64,000 bases of DNA from Oscillatoriaceae cyanobacterium M7585_C2015_266 (GCA_015295835.1 DVEG01000026.1:1-64000); one strand, 5' to 3'; positions 47,344 through 57,314 are shown, counted from the stretch's first letter. Notes: generated by a model from the letters alone, not told the origin. Translations and numbers: made by a program.

Positions 47344-47640
47344 ATGAACAGAAAATTACTTGGTTTAGCTTTAATCCTGAGTCTGAGTGTGATTGTTGGA
47401 GGCTGTGCCCAGGGTGAAAAAACTCAAGAACCAGCCACCCCGTCGCCGGCGAACACTCCGACTACGCCTGCCGCTGAGCCTGCAAATACTCCGGCTCCAG
47501 CCGCTGGAAAAGACACTAAGGCTCCAGCTGCTGAAAAAGACACTAAGGCTCCAGCCACTGAGAAGGATACCAAGGCTCCTGCTACTAAGGATACTAAGGA
47601 AACTAAACCAGCGGCTAAAGAGTCTCCCAAAACTCCCTAG
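47344..47640 (+). CDS. small lipoprotein with Lys-Asp-Thr-Lys-Ala-Pro repeats
   Basis: 98 residues. The signal peptide ends in lipobox VGGC with Cys at residue 21. The mature part is entirely low-complexity: Pro/Thr/Ala-rich then three to four copies of KDTKAPAAE and variants, encoded by 27-bp direct repeats (47508-47604). The repeats are basic/acidic alternating and Ala-Pro rich, likely an extended, unstructured envelope linker. No globular domain remains, so it may act as a spacer anchored to the membrane. Function unknown. Confidence 0.8.
   Translation: MNRKLLGLALILSLSVIVGGCAQGEKTQEPATPSPANTPTTPAAEPANTPAPAAGKDTKAPAAEKDTKAPATEKDTKAPATKDTKETKPAAKESPKTP
47508..47604 (+). repeat. 27-bp tandem repeats in lipoprotein gene
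   Basis: Units begin aaagacactaaggctcca and are 27 bp (nine codons). The third is degenerate. Copy-number change would stay in frame. Confidence 0.85.
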
Positions 47641-47773
47641 TTTAACATTCGCTCCTCGCTAATCCCAATTTCTAATGCTGATTAAACTGATTATTTGTCA
47701 GGGTTTGTTTTCAAGATTTTCAGAAGTTTGACTACCAAGGTCTAAACTGGCTTTGTGCTAAAGATAACTTTAT

Positions 47774-47846
47774 AAACTCAGCAGTTTCTAGAGGCTAGCC
47801 TTGCATTCGTATGAATCAAGTCTAGATTTCTCTAGGCTGAGTTTTA
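47774..47846 (+). terminator. long two-part hairpin between lipoprotein and GST genes
   Basis: AAACTCAGC (47774-47782) pairs with GCTGAGTTT (47836-47844), and directly inside CTAGAG (47788-47793) pairs with CTCTAG (47830-47835). The outer stem runs into TTTT. It could end the lipoprotein transcript or be a leader structure of the GST gene, whose start is 40 bp away. Confidence 0.5.
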
Positions 47847-47885
47847 ATTAAAGAAGAAAGGGGGAAGAGAAGGTTGAATTTTTAA

Positions 47886-48554
47886 ATGCTACTTTTACAA
47901 TTCAGTACGTCGCACTACTGTCGTAAAGCAAGACTGGCGCTAGGTTACAAAAAAATCGCTTACGAAGTGGAGAATCTAACGCCAGGAGTTCACGTGTTCA
48001 GAATTAAACCTCTGACTGGGTTGACAACGGTGCCGGTACTACTACCTCAGCTAGAAGCTCAACCAGTAGCGATCGCTGATTCGACAAAAATATTACAGTT
48101 TTTAGAAGAGTACTGTGCTTCGCCACCCCTATTACCAAAAGAGCGCTCGCTGCAACAGCAAGCCTGGATGTTAGAAGACTGGCTAGATGAAAGCATCGGT
48201 ACCGCTACTCGTTTTGTTTACTATCACTTTCGCGCCAAAGAGGGCAAAGCGAGCGAGCCATCGCCCCTGAGCCAGTTACTGATCCAAGTCGTCATCAGAC
48301 AGTATGGCATTAATCCAGCGTCAGTAAAATTAGCAGCCGAAAGACTGTCACTAGCTTTAGATATACTTTGGCAGCACTGGCAAGAAAATCCGTATTTAAT
48401 TGGCTCTAGCCCCAGCGTTGCCGATATCGCTGCAGCTGCATTGCTAAGCCCCCTTGCACTCATACCCCGCTACCGTCAAGATTATCCCTGGTTAATGAAC
48501 CGCATTGCCGAAATTCATCACCTCTGCGGTGAACCCCTCCCCCCTGGTTTGTGA
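47886..48554 (+). CDS. glutathione S-transferase family protein
   Basis: 222 residues. The N-terminal thioredoxin-like domain (1-80) starts LLLQFSTSHYCRKARLALGY, with a Ser/Thr-Ser-x-x-Cys region in the catalytic position, cis-Pro in TTVPVLLPQ and the glutathione-binding Ser in AIADSTKILQFLEEY. The all-alpha C-terminal domain covers 90-215, with GSSPSVADIAAAALLSPLAL matching the N-capping-box helix of GSTs. Substrate unknown. Its stop is just ahead of a small secreted protein gene, so the two are probably co-transcribed. Confidence 0.87.
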   Translation: MLLLQFSTSHYCRKARLALGYKKIAYEVENLTPGVHVFRIKPLTGLTTVPVLLPQLEAQPVAIADSTKILQFLEEYCASPPLLPKERSLQQQAWMLEDWLDESIGTATRFVYYHFRAKEGKASEPSPLSQLLIQVVIRQYGINPASVKLAAERLSLALDILWQHWQENPYLIGSSPSVADIAAAALLSPLALIPRYRQDYPWLMNRIAEIHHLCGEPLPPGL

Positions 48555-48562
48555 AATTCTCT

Positions 48563-48877
48563 ATGAAGCGAAAAGTTGTAACCAAAAGATTATTCTTTAA
48601 CCTAGGGCTGGCGATAACGGTAATTATTCTATCTACAGCCAAACCAACTTTCCCTTTGCCACCACCAGAAGACGTGCCAGAAGAAATATTACGCACAGAG
48701 ATTATTACTGAAGCGCGCTCGCCCATAGATGGCCAACCCATCACCGCAGCCGAATATGCTCTATTACAAGAGCAACTGACAACTGCCCCAGCATCACCGC
48801 GACTAAATCCCGACTTACAGCATCTAATTTTTCTCCTACGCGTGCGCAAACTGATTCGCACCATTTTACCATTCTAA
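48563..48877 (+). CDS. small secreted protein, conserved-looking cyanobacterial hypothetical
   Basis: 104 residues from ATG 48563; a GTG at 48551 overlapping the GST stop by 4 bp would add four residues. A basic N-terminus plus hydrophobic helix (about 12-30, FFNLGLAITVIILSTAKPTF) is a signal peptide or anchor. The mature part has PPPEDVPEEILRTEIITEAR and PIDGQPITAAEYALLQEQLT, which I recall as a recurrent cyanobacterial pattern without known function. No enzymatic motif. Confidence 0.75.
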   Translation: MKRKVVTKRLFFNLGLAITVIILSTAKPTFPLPPPEDVPEEILRTEIITEARSPIDGQPITAAEYALLQEQLTTAPASPRLNPDLQHLIFLLRVRKLIRTILPF

Positions 48878-48967
48878 AACAGATGTGCCCAGGGCTTCCA
48901 AAGAGGTCGGGGCTGCCAGCGACAGTAAACTTTTAAAACTCGGAAACGCAATAGGATAGGTAGGTTT

Positions 48968-51250
48968 ATGTCCTCGACGACGATCGCTCCGGAACAAATT
49001 AACCGTATTGTTTGGAATCAGCATCACGATCCATTTGAAGTTCTTGGCCCCCATCCCATCGAGAAAGATGGCAAAATCACAAGCTGGGCGGTGCGAGCCT
49101 ACCTACCCACCGCTGACGCCGTGTGGGTTCTCCTGCCCGAACAGCGCCAAGAATATGCCATGCGATCAGTGCAACATCCCCACTTCTTTGAATGTATTAT
49201 CGACACCCCAGAACTCAATAACTACCAATTACGGATCAAAGAAGGGGAACATGAACGCGTCATTTATGATCCCTACGCTTTCCGCTCCCCCAAACTTACT
49301 GATTTTGATATTCACCTATTTGCAGAAGGAAATCACCACCGTATCTACGAAAAATTAGGCGCCCACTTAATGGAATTAAACGGCGTCAAAGGAGTTTACT
49401 TTGCCGTCTGGGCCCCCAATGCTCGCAATGTTTCCGTAATTGGGGATTTTAATCACTGGGATGGTCGCAAACACCAAATGCGTGTACGCGGTAATGGAGT
49501 ATGGGAATTATTTATTCCCGGACTGGGTCCAGGCACTAAGTACAAATACGAAGTTAAAAACCAACAAGGTCACATCTATGAAAAATTTGACCCCTATGGT
49601 TTTCAGCAGGAACCCCGCCCTAAAACCGCTTCTATCGTCACGGACCTAAGTACCTACACTTGGAATGATGACGAATGGATGGAACGGCGTCGTCATACCG
49701 ACCCACTTTGCCAGCCAATCTCTGTCTATGAGTGCCATATAGGCTCCTGGATGCACGCTTCTGCTGAAAAACCAGCTAAGTTGCCTAATGGGGAAGAAGA
49801 ACCAGTTGTTATTGTTTCAGAACTGAAACATTGGGCGCGTTTCCTTACTTATCGCGAACTCGCCGAAAAATTAATTCCTTATGTTAAAGAAATGGGGTAC
49901 ACCCATATAGAGTTGCTACCGATCGCTGAACACCCCTTTGATGGCTCTTGGGGCTATCAAGTCACCGGTTATTATGCCCCTACCTCCCGCTACGGTAGCC
50001 CCACAGATTTCATGTATTTTGTTGACCAGTGCCACCAAAACGGTATTGGTGTAATCATAGACTGGGTTCCCGGTCACTTCCCTAAAGATGGTCACGGTTT
50101 GGCCTACTTCGATGGCACTCACCTCTATGAACACGCCGACCCCCGTAAGGGCGAACATAAAGAATGGGGCACTTTGGTCTTTAACTATAGCCGCAATGAG
50201 GTCCGCAATTTCTTAGTTGCTAATGCCCTTTTCTGGTTTGATAAATACCATATCGATGGTATACGGGTAGATGCAGTGGCTTCTATGCTCTACCTCGATT
50301 ATTGTCGCAAAGATGGTGAATGGATTCCTAATCAGTACGGCGGCAGGGAAAATATTGAGGCGGCTGATTTCTTGCGTCAAGTTAATCACTTGATCTTTTC
50401 TTATTATCCGGGCATCCTCTCGATCGCTGAAGAATCAACAGATTGGCCAATGGTGTCTTGGCCGACTTATGTCGGGGGCTTGGGCTTTAATTTGAAGTGG
50501 AATATGGGGTGGATGCACGACGTTCTCGATTATTTCAGTATGGACCCCTGGTTCCGCCAGTTCCACCAAAATAATATTACTTTCAGTATGTGGTATCACC
50601 ACAGTGAGAATTTTATGCTCGCCCTCTCTCACGATGAGGTGGTTCACGGTAAAAGTAGTATGCTCGGCAAAATGCCGGGGGATGAATGGCAAAAGTTTGC
50701 TAATGTGCGCTGTTTGTTCTCTTATATGTTTGCCCACCCCGGCAAAAAAACTATGTTTATGAGTATGGAGTTTGGTCAGTGGAATGAGTGGAATGTCTGG
50801 TCAGATTTGGATTGGCATTTGCTCCAGTATGAACGTCACCAACAGCTTAAACACTTCTTTGCTGAACTTAATGCTCTCTACCGCCGTGAACCAGCTCTTT
50901 ATACTCAGGACTTTGGACATCAGGGGTTTGAGTGGATTGACTGTAGCGATAATCGTCACAGTGTTGTTTCTTTTATCCGTTGGTCGAAAGATGGTGAGTT
51001 TATTGTAGTTGTCTGCAATTTTACTCCTCAGCCTCACTCGCACTATCGTATCGGTGTGCCTGAACATGGCTTTTATAAGGAGATTTTTAATAGCGATTCT
51101 CGTGAGTACGGCGGTAGCAATATGGGAAATCTCGGCGGTAAGTGGGCTGATGAGTGGTGGAGTCATAATCGCCCCTATTCTCTCGATCTGTGTTTGCCTC
51201 CTCTGGCTGTGATTATGTTCAAAATTGATCGTCAGAAATACCTACTCTGA
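48968..51250 (+). CDS. glgB: 1,4-alpha-glucan (glycogen) branching enzyme
   Basis: 760 residues, normal for GlgB. The N-terminal branching-enzyme domain (about 1-110) and CBM48 domain (about 120-215, [20 protein letters not shown]) precede the GH13 barrel. Catalytic sites: nucleophile Asp in [13 protein letters not shown], acid-base Glu in [12 protein letters not shown] and transition-state Asp in [15 protein letters not shown]. Substrate-binding YHIDGIRV and [16 protein letters not shown] are typical. It makes alpha-1,6 branches in glycogen. Monocistronic by spacing. Confidence 0.98.
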   Translation: MSSTTIAPEQINRIVWNQHHDPFEVLGPHPIEKDGKITSWAVRAYLPTADAVWVLLPEQRQEYAMRSVQHPHFFECIIDTPELNNYQLRIKEGEHERVIYDPYAFRSPKLTDFDIHLFAEGNHHRIYEKLGAHLMELNGVKGVYFAVWAPNARNVSVIGDFNHWDGRKHQMRVRGNGVWELFIPGLGPGTKYKYEVKNQQGHIYEKFDPYGFQQEPRPKTASIVTDLSTYTWNDDEWMERRRHTDPLCQPISVYECHIGSWMHASAEKPAKLPNGEEEPVVIVSELKHWARFLTYRELAEKLIPYVKEMGYTHIELLPIAEHPFDGSWGYQVTGYYAPTSRYGSPTDFMYFVDQCHQNGIGVIIDWVPGHFPKDGHGLAYFDGTHLYEHADPRKGEHKEWGTLVFNYSRNEVRNFLVANALFWFDKYHIDGIRVDAVASMLYLDYCRKDGEWIPNQYGGRENIEAADFLRQVNHLIFSYYPGILSIAEESTDWPMVSWPTYVGGLGFNLKWNMGWMHDVLDYFSMDPWFRQFHQNNITFSMWYHHSENFMLALSHDEVVHGKSSMLGKMPGDEWQKFANVRCLFSYMFAHPGKKTMFMSMEFGQWNEWNVWSDLDWHLLQYERHQQLKHFFAELNALYRREPALYTQDFGHQGFEWIDCSDNRHSVVSFIRWSKDGEFIVVVCNFTPQPHSHYRIGVPEHGFYKEIFNSDSREYGGSNMGNLGGKWADEWWSHNRPYSLDLCLPPLAVIMFKIDRQKYLL

Positions 51251-51303
51251 TGATGGAAGGAGCTTCAAAGGTGTAAAAAAATAGAAAAATAAATAAAACA
51301 ATA

Positions 51304-51335
51304 AGTGCTGGGTTGTGAATCTATAACTCAGCACT
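51304..51335 (+). terminator. probable terminator of glgB
   Basis: AGTGCTG-g-GTT pairs with AAC-t-CAGCACT (11-bp stem with one mismatch, 10-base loop), 53 bp after the stop. Only a short ATTTTT run follows about 8 bases later. Confidence 0.6.
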
Positions 51336-51361
51336 AGGCAAAAATTTTTGGTGATAAATTT

Positions 51362-52105
51362 ATGTCTTCTATTTCGATTTCATTACGCGAACACCTCCAT
51401 CCTCTGATTCGTAATCTAGCTAATCGCATGGAAGAGGTTTGGCAACGTTATTTTGATTTACAGCCTTATCCACTGCCGCCAGAAATGGGATATGTGGAAG
51501 GTCGTCTGGAAGGAGAAAAATTGACGATCGAAAATCGTTGTTATCAAACTCGACAATTCCGTAAGCTGCATTTAGAATTGGCAAAGGTAGGTAAGAGTTT
51601 AGATATTTTACACTGTGTTATGTTCCCCCGTATTGAATATAATTTGCCAATGTTCGGTACGGATTTGGTGGGAGGGCGTGGACAAATTAGTGCGGCGATC
51701 GCAGATCTTTCTCCAGTAAGCCCTGATTTGACTTTGCCTAGTATTTATCGTCAACAACTGCAAGCTTTGCCAAAAGTTAGTTTCTCTCAACCGCGCTCGC
51801 TTCCTGACTGGGGAGATATTTTTTCAGAATTTTGTTTATTTATTCGCCCCGCTACAGAAGAAGAAGAAACTGTCTTTCTCGAACGCGTTATAGCCTATCT
51901 GGAAATTCATTGCACAACTGCTCTTCAAAGCAATCCCGTTCCAACAGAAGAAATTTCTCAAGTCCTAGCAGGTCAGCGCTATTATTGTACTAAACAACGG
52001 CAAAATGATAAAACTCGCCGCGTTCTAGAAAAAGCTTTTGGCTTAGAATGGGCTGAACATTACATGACAAATATACTCTTTGATATTGTTGAGCCCGCAG
52101 CTTAA
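51362..52105 (+). CDS. pcyA: phycocyanobilin:ferredoxin oxidoreductase
   Basis: 247 residues. Strong match to PcyA: MGYVEGRLEGEKLTIENRCY, then FRKLHLELAKVGKSLDILHC with the conserved His, Glu and His (equivalent to His74, Glu76 and His88 of the Synechocystis enzyme) and MFGTDLVGGRG with the key Asp (Asp105). C-terminal RQNDKTRRVLEKAFGLEWAE is family-typical. It reduces biliverdin IX-alpha in two two-electron steps to phycocyanobilin, the chromophore of phycobilisomes and phytochromes. No operon partner; a devB pseudogene lies downstream. Confidence 0.97.
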   Translation: MSSISISLREHLHPLIRNLANRMEEVWQRYFDLQPYPLPPEMGYVEGRLEGEKLTIENRCYQTRQFRKLHLELAKVGKSLDILHCVMFPRIEYNLPMFGTDLVGGRGQISAAIADLSPVSPDLTLPSIYRQQLQALPKVSFSQPRSLPDWGDIFSEFCLFIRPATEEEETVFLERVIAYLEIHCTTALQSNPVPTEEISQVLAGQRYYCTKQRQNDKTRRVLEKAFGLEWAEHYMTNILFDIVEPAA

Positions 52106-52164
52106 TTATACCTCAGCAGCGCTCGCTTTTTAAAAATATTAAAAAATATAAGATATATTTAACA

Positions 52165-53553
52165 TTGGCCCTGGCAGCATTAAAATTTATTATTTATTTA
52201 TTATTATTAAAGGCAACCAAAAAGGCTGACTCTAAAATCAATGAGGGAGAGTCTGCATATATGCACTATTTGGCTTATACAAAATGTCACGGGAAAAATT
52301 TTCTTTCAAATCTACCGGCGGCTCATCGGCTTAGTCAGGGCTGCTACAATGGTAATTATAGTCTGAGGTTGCCAGCAGATTTATCTGAAATAGCCGAAAC
52401 CTCGGTATCTCCAAAACCTACTACGAAAGCTCTCAAGGCTGTAAGTGCTTTGGGGCGTATAGAGCCGCAAGGGGAAGTTATTTTGCTGTCAGCGCCTTCT
52501 TCTCCAGAAGGAGTGCGAATAAAAGAATTGCGGGTGGAAGTCGGGAGTAGAATTCGTGCTGGAGATATAATTGCTATTCTTGATAATATAGATACCCGTA
52601 AAGCAGCTTTCCAACAAGCTGAAAAACAAGTTGAAGTTTATCGAATGCGTCTAGCACAAATTGAGGCGGGTGAAAAGGCTGGAAAAATTGCTGCAGGCTA
52701 TTATTTCTCGTTTAGAAACTCAATAACAAGGAGAAAAAATTGCTATAGAAAGCAGCGAGCGCCAAATTAAAATCACAGTTACAACGAGAAAGATCAAGAA
52801 CAAAAATAGCAAAATTGAAATAAAGCTGCTAAAAAAGCAAATATTGCCAGACTATAAGCAGAATTGAATAATGCTCAAGCTGAATTAAATCGCTACCAGT
52901 AATTGCAGCGTAATTTCAACATCCCTGTTAGAAAATAAACGCTTGACAGTTGAAATAATTCAAAAGCAATTGATAGAGGAAAAAGCTAATATGAAGAATT
53001 TTCTGGCAAGCAGAACGTCGAGGAAGAAGCTAAACTTAATAATATAGTAGCAACGGGAGAAAAACAACTGCTTGAATAAAAATCAGTACTAGAACGGATT
53101 ATAATCACAGTTGAAAAGCTAGTTGAAGAAGCTGAAGCAAATTTGAAAATTTGCAACAAGAAATCACAATGAAGCTCTAGCAACTTTAGAGCGGATTTCA
53201 GAGGTGCACCTGGTGGATATTGAAAATACACGCCCGGAGAAATCGTCAACAATAAAACTATTGTAGAATTGGGCAAAACTAACCGTTTGTATCTGCTGAA
53301 GTTTATGAAAGTGATATTGATAAAATTCGTCTAGGGCAACGAGCAACAATTACCAGCCATTCTCTAGCGGTAGAATTGAAAGGAAGCGTTGCTCAGATAG
53401 GCTTGCAAACAAAAAAATATTTTCAACAAAAATTATTTATACACTAATGTTTATGACAGAGTTGTTGAAGTGAAAATTCGTTTGGATAAACAAGATAGTA
53501 AACACGTCGTTGGTTTGAAAAACATGCTAGTAAAATTCAAAATTTATCTGTGA
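52165..53553 (+). pseudogene. devB: decayed devB (ABC exporter membrane-fusion protein) gene
   Basis: The first frame holds a DevB/HlyD N-terminal part (VSALGRIEPQGEVILLSAPS, SRIRAGDIIAILDNIDTRKA, QVEVYRMRLAQIEAGEKAGK) and then breaks near 52700. Later pieces appear in shifting frames with in-frame stops: LNNAQAELNRYQ followed by TAA (about 52864-52903), then AEVYESDIDKIRLGQRATIT and LKGSVAQIGLQ (about 53290-53410). The last piece is VYDRVVEVKIRLDKQDSKHV to a TGA at 53551. The pieces are in the correct order for one membrane-fusion protein. No DevC or DevA partner is adjacent. Multiple lesions rule out a single sequencing error. Confidence 0.85.
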
Positions 53554-53599
53554 GTAAATGCGATCGCATCTTACGAATATAAAACCAACAAACGAGTAC

Positions 53600-54568
53600 C
53601 TAGCGCTTATTAGTTTTGGGAGGAATTCCGCCAGTTTTACCAGAACGCTTTTCAGAATTACTGGGATTTTTACCGGTATTTTTATTATCAGGTAACTCTG
53701 TTTTACTGCTACGTTTAATAGAATTTTTTTGCTCTGGCAAAGCCATTGCAGTAGACTGCTCTGGCGTATTTACCAAGGCAGTAGAGCTGCTTGCAGGTTT
53801 GCGCTTAGTAGCAAAAGTAACATTTACACCTTCATTAGATTGTTCTAAAACAAGCAAGGGAGTAGGTTTAGCTTTTTGATCCCAGTGTATATAAGCAATT
53901 CGCCCTTGAATAGTCGGCTGCCAACTATCATGATCATCCGAAGGGCTGAGATAAGTTTCAATACAATCGATAATTTGACTGATAGTTACTGAAGTAGGTT
54001 GAGTTGGTAACTTCGTTAATTTTATTTGAATGCGGAAGAGAACTCGCTTAGTGACTTTGTCGGCTGTCCCCACTTCGTATTCGACGTCAAAAATTTCATC
54101 TACTTGACGCCCCATTCCTCGCGTTTCATTAGTTGGGCGTAAAGCGACAGAAATTTTATCTTTAACTTTTACTTTAATCTGATTGACAATGCAGAAGTGG
54201 AAAGTTTCCTCTGCCATCCGCATCCGCAGATAATCTAAGTTAAATTCCCGAGAGTGAATCAAATCGGGATTTTTCTCCATTTTGGTAATTGTTTCAACAG
54301 CCAATTTATATTTTTTCTGTAAATCTCGATTTTTAAATTCTTCTGTTCTGAGTTTTCTGGATATTTTATCGATTTGCAGCTTAGCATACACCGCCAGCCC
54401 GATTAGCAGTAATAACAATACCCCAGAGACACCCATCCAAATCAGTTCACTAGACACGAGGGTGGGAGTAGATGCAGCAGAAGTTGCGGCGGGAGCGGCG
54501 GTTTTGGGTTTGGGAGTAGAGGTTTTCGCTGCTAGCAAGGGAGCGATGAAGATAATTCGGGCTGACAT
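53600..54568 (-). CDS. membrane-anchored hypothetical protein
   Basis: 322 residues. An Ala/Thr/Pro-rich N-terminus (12-38) precedes one transmembrane helix (about 45-66, MGVSGVLLLLLIGLAVYAKL), a coiled coil (about 70-97) and a compact beta-rich domain (about 100-235, FHFCIVNQIKVKVKDKISVA to GRIAYIHWDQKAKPTPLLVL). The C-terminal 80 residues are basic and low-complexity (Lys/Ser/Asn). I do not recognise a named family; the pattern recalls conserved cyanobacterial hypotheticals. It is 67 bp downstream of the M15-like gene on the same strand. Confidence 0.75.
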   Translation of the reverse strand: MSARIIFIAPLLAAKTSTPKPKTAAPAATSAASTPTLVSSELIWMGVSGVLLLLLIGLAVYAKLQIDKISRKLRTEEFKNRDLQKKYKLAVETITKMEKNPDLIHSREFNLDYLRMRMAEETFHFCIVNQIKVKVKDKISVALRPTNETRGMGRQVDEIFDVEYEVGTADKVTKRVLFRIQIKLTKLPTQPTSVTISQIIDCIETYLSPSDDHDSWQPTIQGRIAYIHWDQKAKPTPLLVLEQSNEGVNVTFATKRKPASSSTALVNTPEQSTAMALPEQKNSIKRSSKTELPDNKNTGKNPSNSEKRSGKTGGIPPKTNKR

Positions 54569-54635
54569 AGGCGGTTACCGCTGAAACTTAAGGTTACTTC
54601 TTTGATGAAGTTAAAAACACTGCCATAGTTCTATG

Positions 54636-56300
54636 CTAATGCACCCACCGCGAGCGGTAGCTACGAGCATCAATATATGTGAGATAGGGATAATCAGTAT
54701 AACGACCTAAACCTCCAGGCCACCAGGGATCCAAAAACCAGTAAACTTGATTAGCGCTTAAGCCGTCGCAGTAGAATACAATCGCATCGCCGACGGCATG
54801 GCGACTATTTTCTGGGTGAGAGGATTGGCGATGATCGCTATTACGGGGATAATACCAATCTATAATGTAAAAACACCTACCCAAACGAGCGCGCGCTCTT
54901 TCTGCTAATTCAGCAATACGGACGATCGCATTAACGGTAGCTATATCGGTTGGCATATAGATACCTGCGCGGGTAGCTTCTGCCCAGGTGAAAGTGCCAT
55001 CTGGAATAATTGGGGCATGCATTTGCAAATTGTCTGGCGTCCACCTTTCTGGGCGTTGTTGTGGGTAGGCAAAAGGAATGGGTGGGGCTTCTAAACTGCC
55101 CTTTCGCGCTAGATTCATTTGTTTGAGATCTTCAACCAAAGATTGAATGGCTTGTTCTTTGGTGGCTTGCTGACGCCAGAGTTGAACCAGAGCGAGCGCA
55201 GCTTCCCGCTGATAGTCAAGTTCTTTATAATCAATAGGAATACGGCGGACAAAATCTAGAATTTCGCGATCAAGCTGAGCTGCTGTATTTATTAAAACTG
55301 CCGGCTCATTTTTCCCGGCTTCTAAAATTTCGATATTGATACCCAAACTCACTAGAGCTGCGGTGCGAGATTCCAACTGTCGCCAGATACGGATTGCTTC
55401 TACGAGAGCGTTACGCTCTTTAGCTTGCCCTCGATACTCCTGGAGTACACGCTGGCAGAAGGCGATGAGGGCAGCGTCAAGAATTGTCAAAGAGGGTTCG
55501 GGGGAGGTATTTTGTTTAAGAGAAACAATTGCTGCTTCCCGGGATTCCAACTGACGCCACAGTTGTGTCAGGCGCAGTAATGCTTCTCGTTGGTGGGGGT
55601 ATTCGCTGTAATTGTTGGGAATTTGTTCAATAAATTGCAGTAGTTGTCGATCTATATGGGATTCATCGTTAATATTTTTCTCTTGGGGCAGGGTTTCTTT
55701 TAGTTTAGCGAGCGCTTCAGTTGGAGTATACCAGCGATTCCAAATACACGCTGCTTGCAGCAACCCTTCTCGCTGATAGGGCAATCCCATATAGTAGCGG
55801 GGCAGTTGACTTACCAGTGTTTTTAGGGCACCGTCTAGATATACTTGACTTTTAGGAAAATCTTTAATTTCAGCACAGTCAGCGCTGTAATCTTGTAGGT
55901 ATGCTTGTAGTAGTCTTTCGCTGTCACAGGTTTCTAAACGAGCGGCGGAGGTATCGTTAGCGGGAGCTGCATAGCCAGCTGCAACGGCTTTAATAAACTT
56001 TTCCGTATAGCAACCCTTATCAGCGTGCCAAAAATCGGATGCCGTCCAGCCCTGTACCGCTAAACTTTCACTCAAACTACGGATAGTATTAGCGGCATAA
56101 TAAATTTGTTTGGGCAAGGTATTGACTTCTTCAAGGGAAATCCGGTTAGCGGGAGAAATTCCCAAACCTGTTTCACCGTCTACAAGAGCCGGTTGATTGT
56201 GAGCGAGGTAGAGTGCAGCCAAGATAGGCTTGTGAATGCCGCTGCGCGCGGCTTCTTGTAAGTAGAGCTCGTTGCGCTGCTCTGCTAAAATTTTGGCCAT
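54636..56300 (-). CDS. M15-like peptidoglycan protein with altered metal ligands
   Basis: 554 residues. The N-terminal part (1-100; LYLQEAARSGIHKPILAALY, NRISLEEVNTLPKQIYYAAN) looks like a lysozyme-type or cell-wall binding module. The middle (about 150-390) contains three related helical repeats (QIPNNYSEYPHQREALLRLT, RIPIDYKELDYQREAALALV). The C-terminus (about 420-554) is M15/YcbK-like. The usual SxHxxGxAxD motif reads SRHAVGDAIV, so the Asp ligand is Val, and the later HxD reads YID, so a His ligand is Tyr. The fold is probably kept for peptidoglycan binding without activity. No signal peptide was seen. Confidence 0.8.
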   Translation of the reverse strand: MAKILAEQRNELYLQEAARSGIHKPILAALYLAHNQPALVDGETGLGISPANRISLEEVNTLPKQIYYAANTIRSLSESLAVQGWTASDFWHADKGCYTEKFIKAVAAGYAAPANDTSAARLETCDSERLLQAYLQDYSADCAEIKDFPKSQVYLDGALKTLVSQLPRYYMGLPYQREGLLQAACIWNRWYTPTEALAKLKETLPQEKNINDESHIDRQLLQFIEQIPNNYSEYPHQREALLRLTQLWRQLESREAAIVSLKQNTSPEPSLTILDAALIAFCQRVLQEYRGQAKERNALVEAIRIWRQLESRTAALVSLGINIEILEAGKNEPAVLINTAAQLDREILDFVRRIPIDYKELDYQREAALALVQLWRQQATKEQAIQSLVEDLKQMNLARKGSLEAPPIPFAYPQQRPERWTPDNLQMHAPIIPDGTFTWAEATRAGIYMPTDIATVNAIVRIAELAERARARLGRCFYIIDWYYPRNSDHRQSSHPENSRHAVGDAIVFYCDGLSANQVYWFLDPWWPGGLGRYTDYPYLTYIDARSYRSRWVH

Positions 56301-56652
56301 AAACGAGTTATTTTTTAGATCTCTGTGCTTTTTTGTAACTTTACCTCAGAGGAAATGCTGACGCGGTAGAGTAAGTTTACCCCTGGCAGGCTGCAAATGA
56401 CCGACTCTTTTAGTTTATATTTCCCAAAATTCAGTTCTCGATTGACAATTGCTATAAATTTTGTAACCTGATAGTATTATGCTATAATTTTTTTACAAGC
56501 CTCGTTTTGGCGAAAAGAAAATAAAAATAAAAAGTTTTTTTGATTCAGTATAAAAAGGTAAGCATCCCATTTTAGGGAATGCTTAACCTATTCGGTTCCA
56601 TAAAAAGAGATAAAAAGAGAGCGTTGCGCCTTATTATTTATCCCAAATATTG
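56301..56652. other. intergenic, upstream of the M15-like gene
   Basis: 352 bp, AT-rich, no gene. It contains the terminator hairpin at 56551-56585 for the upstream CAAD gene and, to its left, the presumed M15-like gene promoter. Confidence 0.55.
56551..56585 (-). terminator. terminator of CAAD-domain gene
   Basis: On the minus strand TAAGCAT/ATGCTTA plus CCC/GGG with one bulge form a hairpin (56559-56585), followed by CCTTTTT. It lies about 70 bp past the CAAD gene stop. Confidence 0.7.
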
Positions 56653-57081
56653 TTAAAAATTCCCCTCTCCGAGAATTTTATTTTTGAGAGAGTTGAACTG
56701 GCTTGATAATTCTTGTCGGTTTTCAGCGCGGAGTAAATAGCGGTTGACAAACCAAGCAGTATAAGCTATACCAATTAACTCAAATGTAGGAGCTAGCAGG
56801 GGAACGTCGTTTATGGCATCTAATACAGCGAGCATAACTTTCAAACTAATTGCCGCTGTTATAATAAAGACGATGGTAAGGATAGGCTTTTGATAGTCTG
56901 CAAAAAAACCACCTATGTAAGCTGGTAATTCCGAGAGAATTTGTAAAACTTGATCAATAATTTGTTGCCAGCGCTCCTGAGACTGTTCGGAGGATTGGAT
57001 TTTTGTAATCGCACCGCCTTCTTCAAATTTTGCATCCACTTTAGGGGAGGTAGTTTCAGCTTGTTTGGTTTCCGAATTCAT
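56653..57081 (-). CDS. CAAD/CURT1-type thylakoid membrane protein
   Basis: 142 residues. A hydrophilic N-terminus (1-40) is followed by two hydrophobic helices (about 65-88 and 95-112) within YIGGFFADYQKPILTIVFII, LDAINDVPLLAPTFELIGIA and YTAWFVNRYLL, the CAAD (CURT1-like) signature. The same domain anchors some cyanobacterial aminoacyl-tRNA synthetases in thylakoids, and CURT1 proteins curve thylakoid grana edges. It stands alone here and is not attached to a synthetase. An amphipathic C-terminal helix follows. Role in membrane curvature is inference. Confidence 0.85.
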   Translation of the reverse strand: MNSETKQAETTSPKVDAKFEEGGAITKIQSSEQSQERWQQIIDQVLQILSELPAYIGGFFADYQKPILTIVFIITAAISLKVMLAVLDAINDVPLLAPTFELIGIAYTAWFVNRYLLRAENRQELSSQFNSLKNKILGEGNF

Positions 57082-57314
57082 ATCGATACCTTAGAATTAA
57101 CAACCTAGATTATTATTGCAGTAGTATAGCCCTCGCCGTTGCCAAACAGGCTTATTGCTTGGAATGTTTTAATAAATTTAATAAAATAGCTGAAAGACAG
57201 CTCCTTGTGATCGCAGCCCCCTGCCTGAGAATTGGCCATCTGGCGCCAAATCTAAAATAATAAAAGTCTACTTTACTGATTCCCGTCACCTGTGTTATAC
57301 TTCTACACACATAA

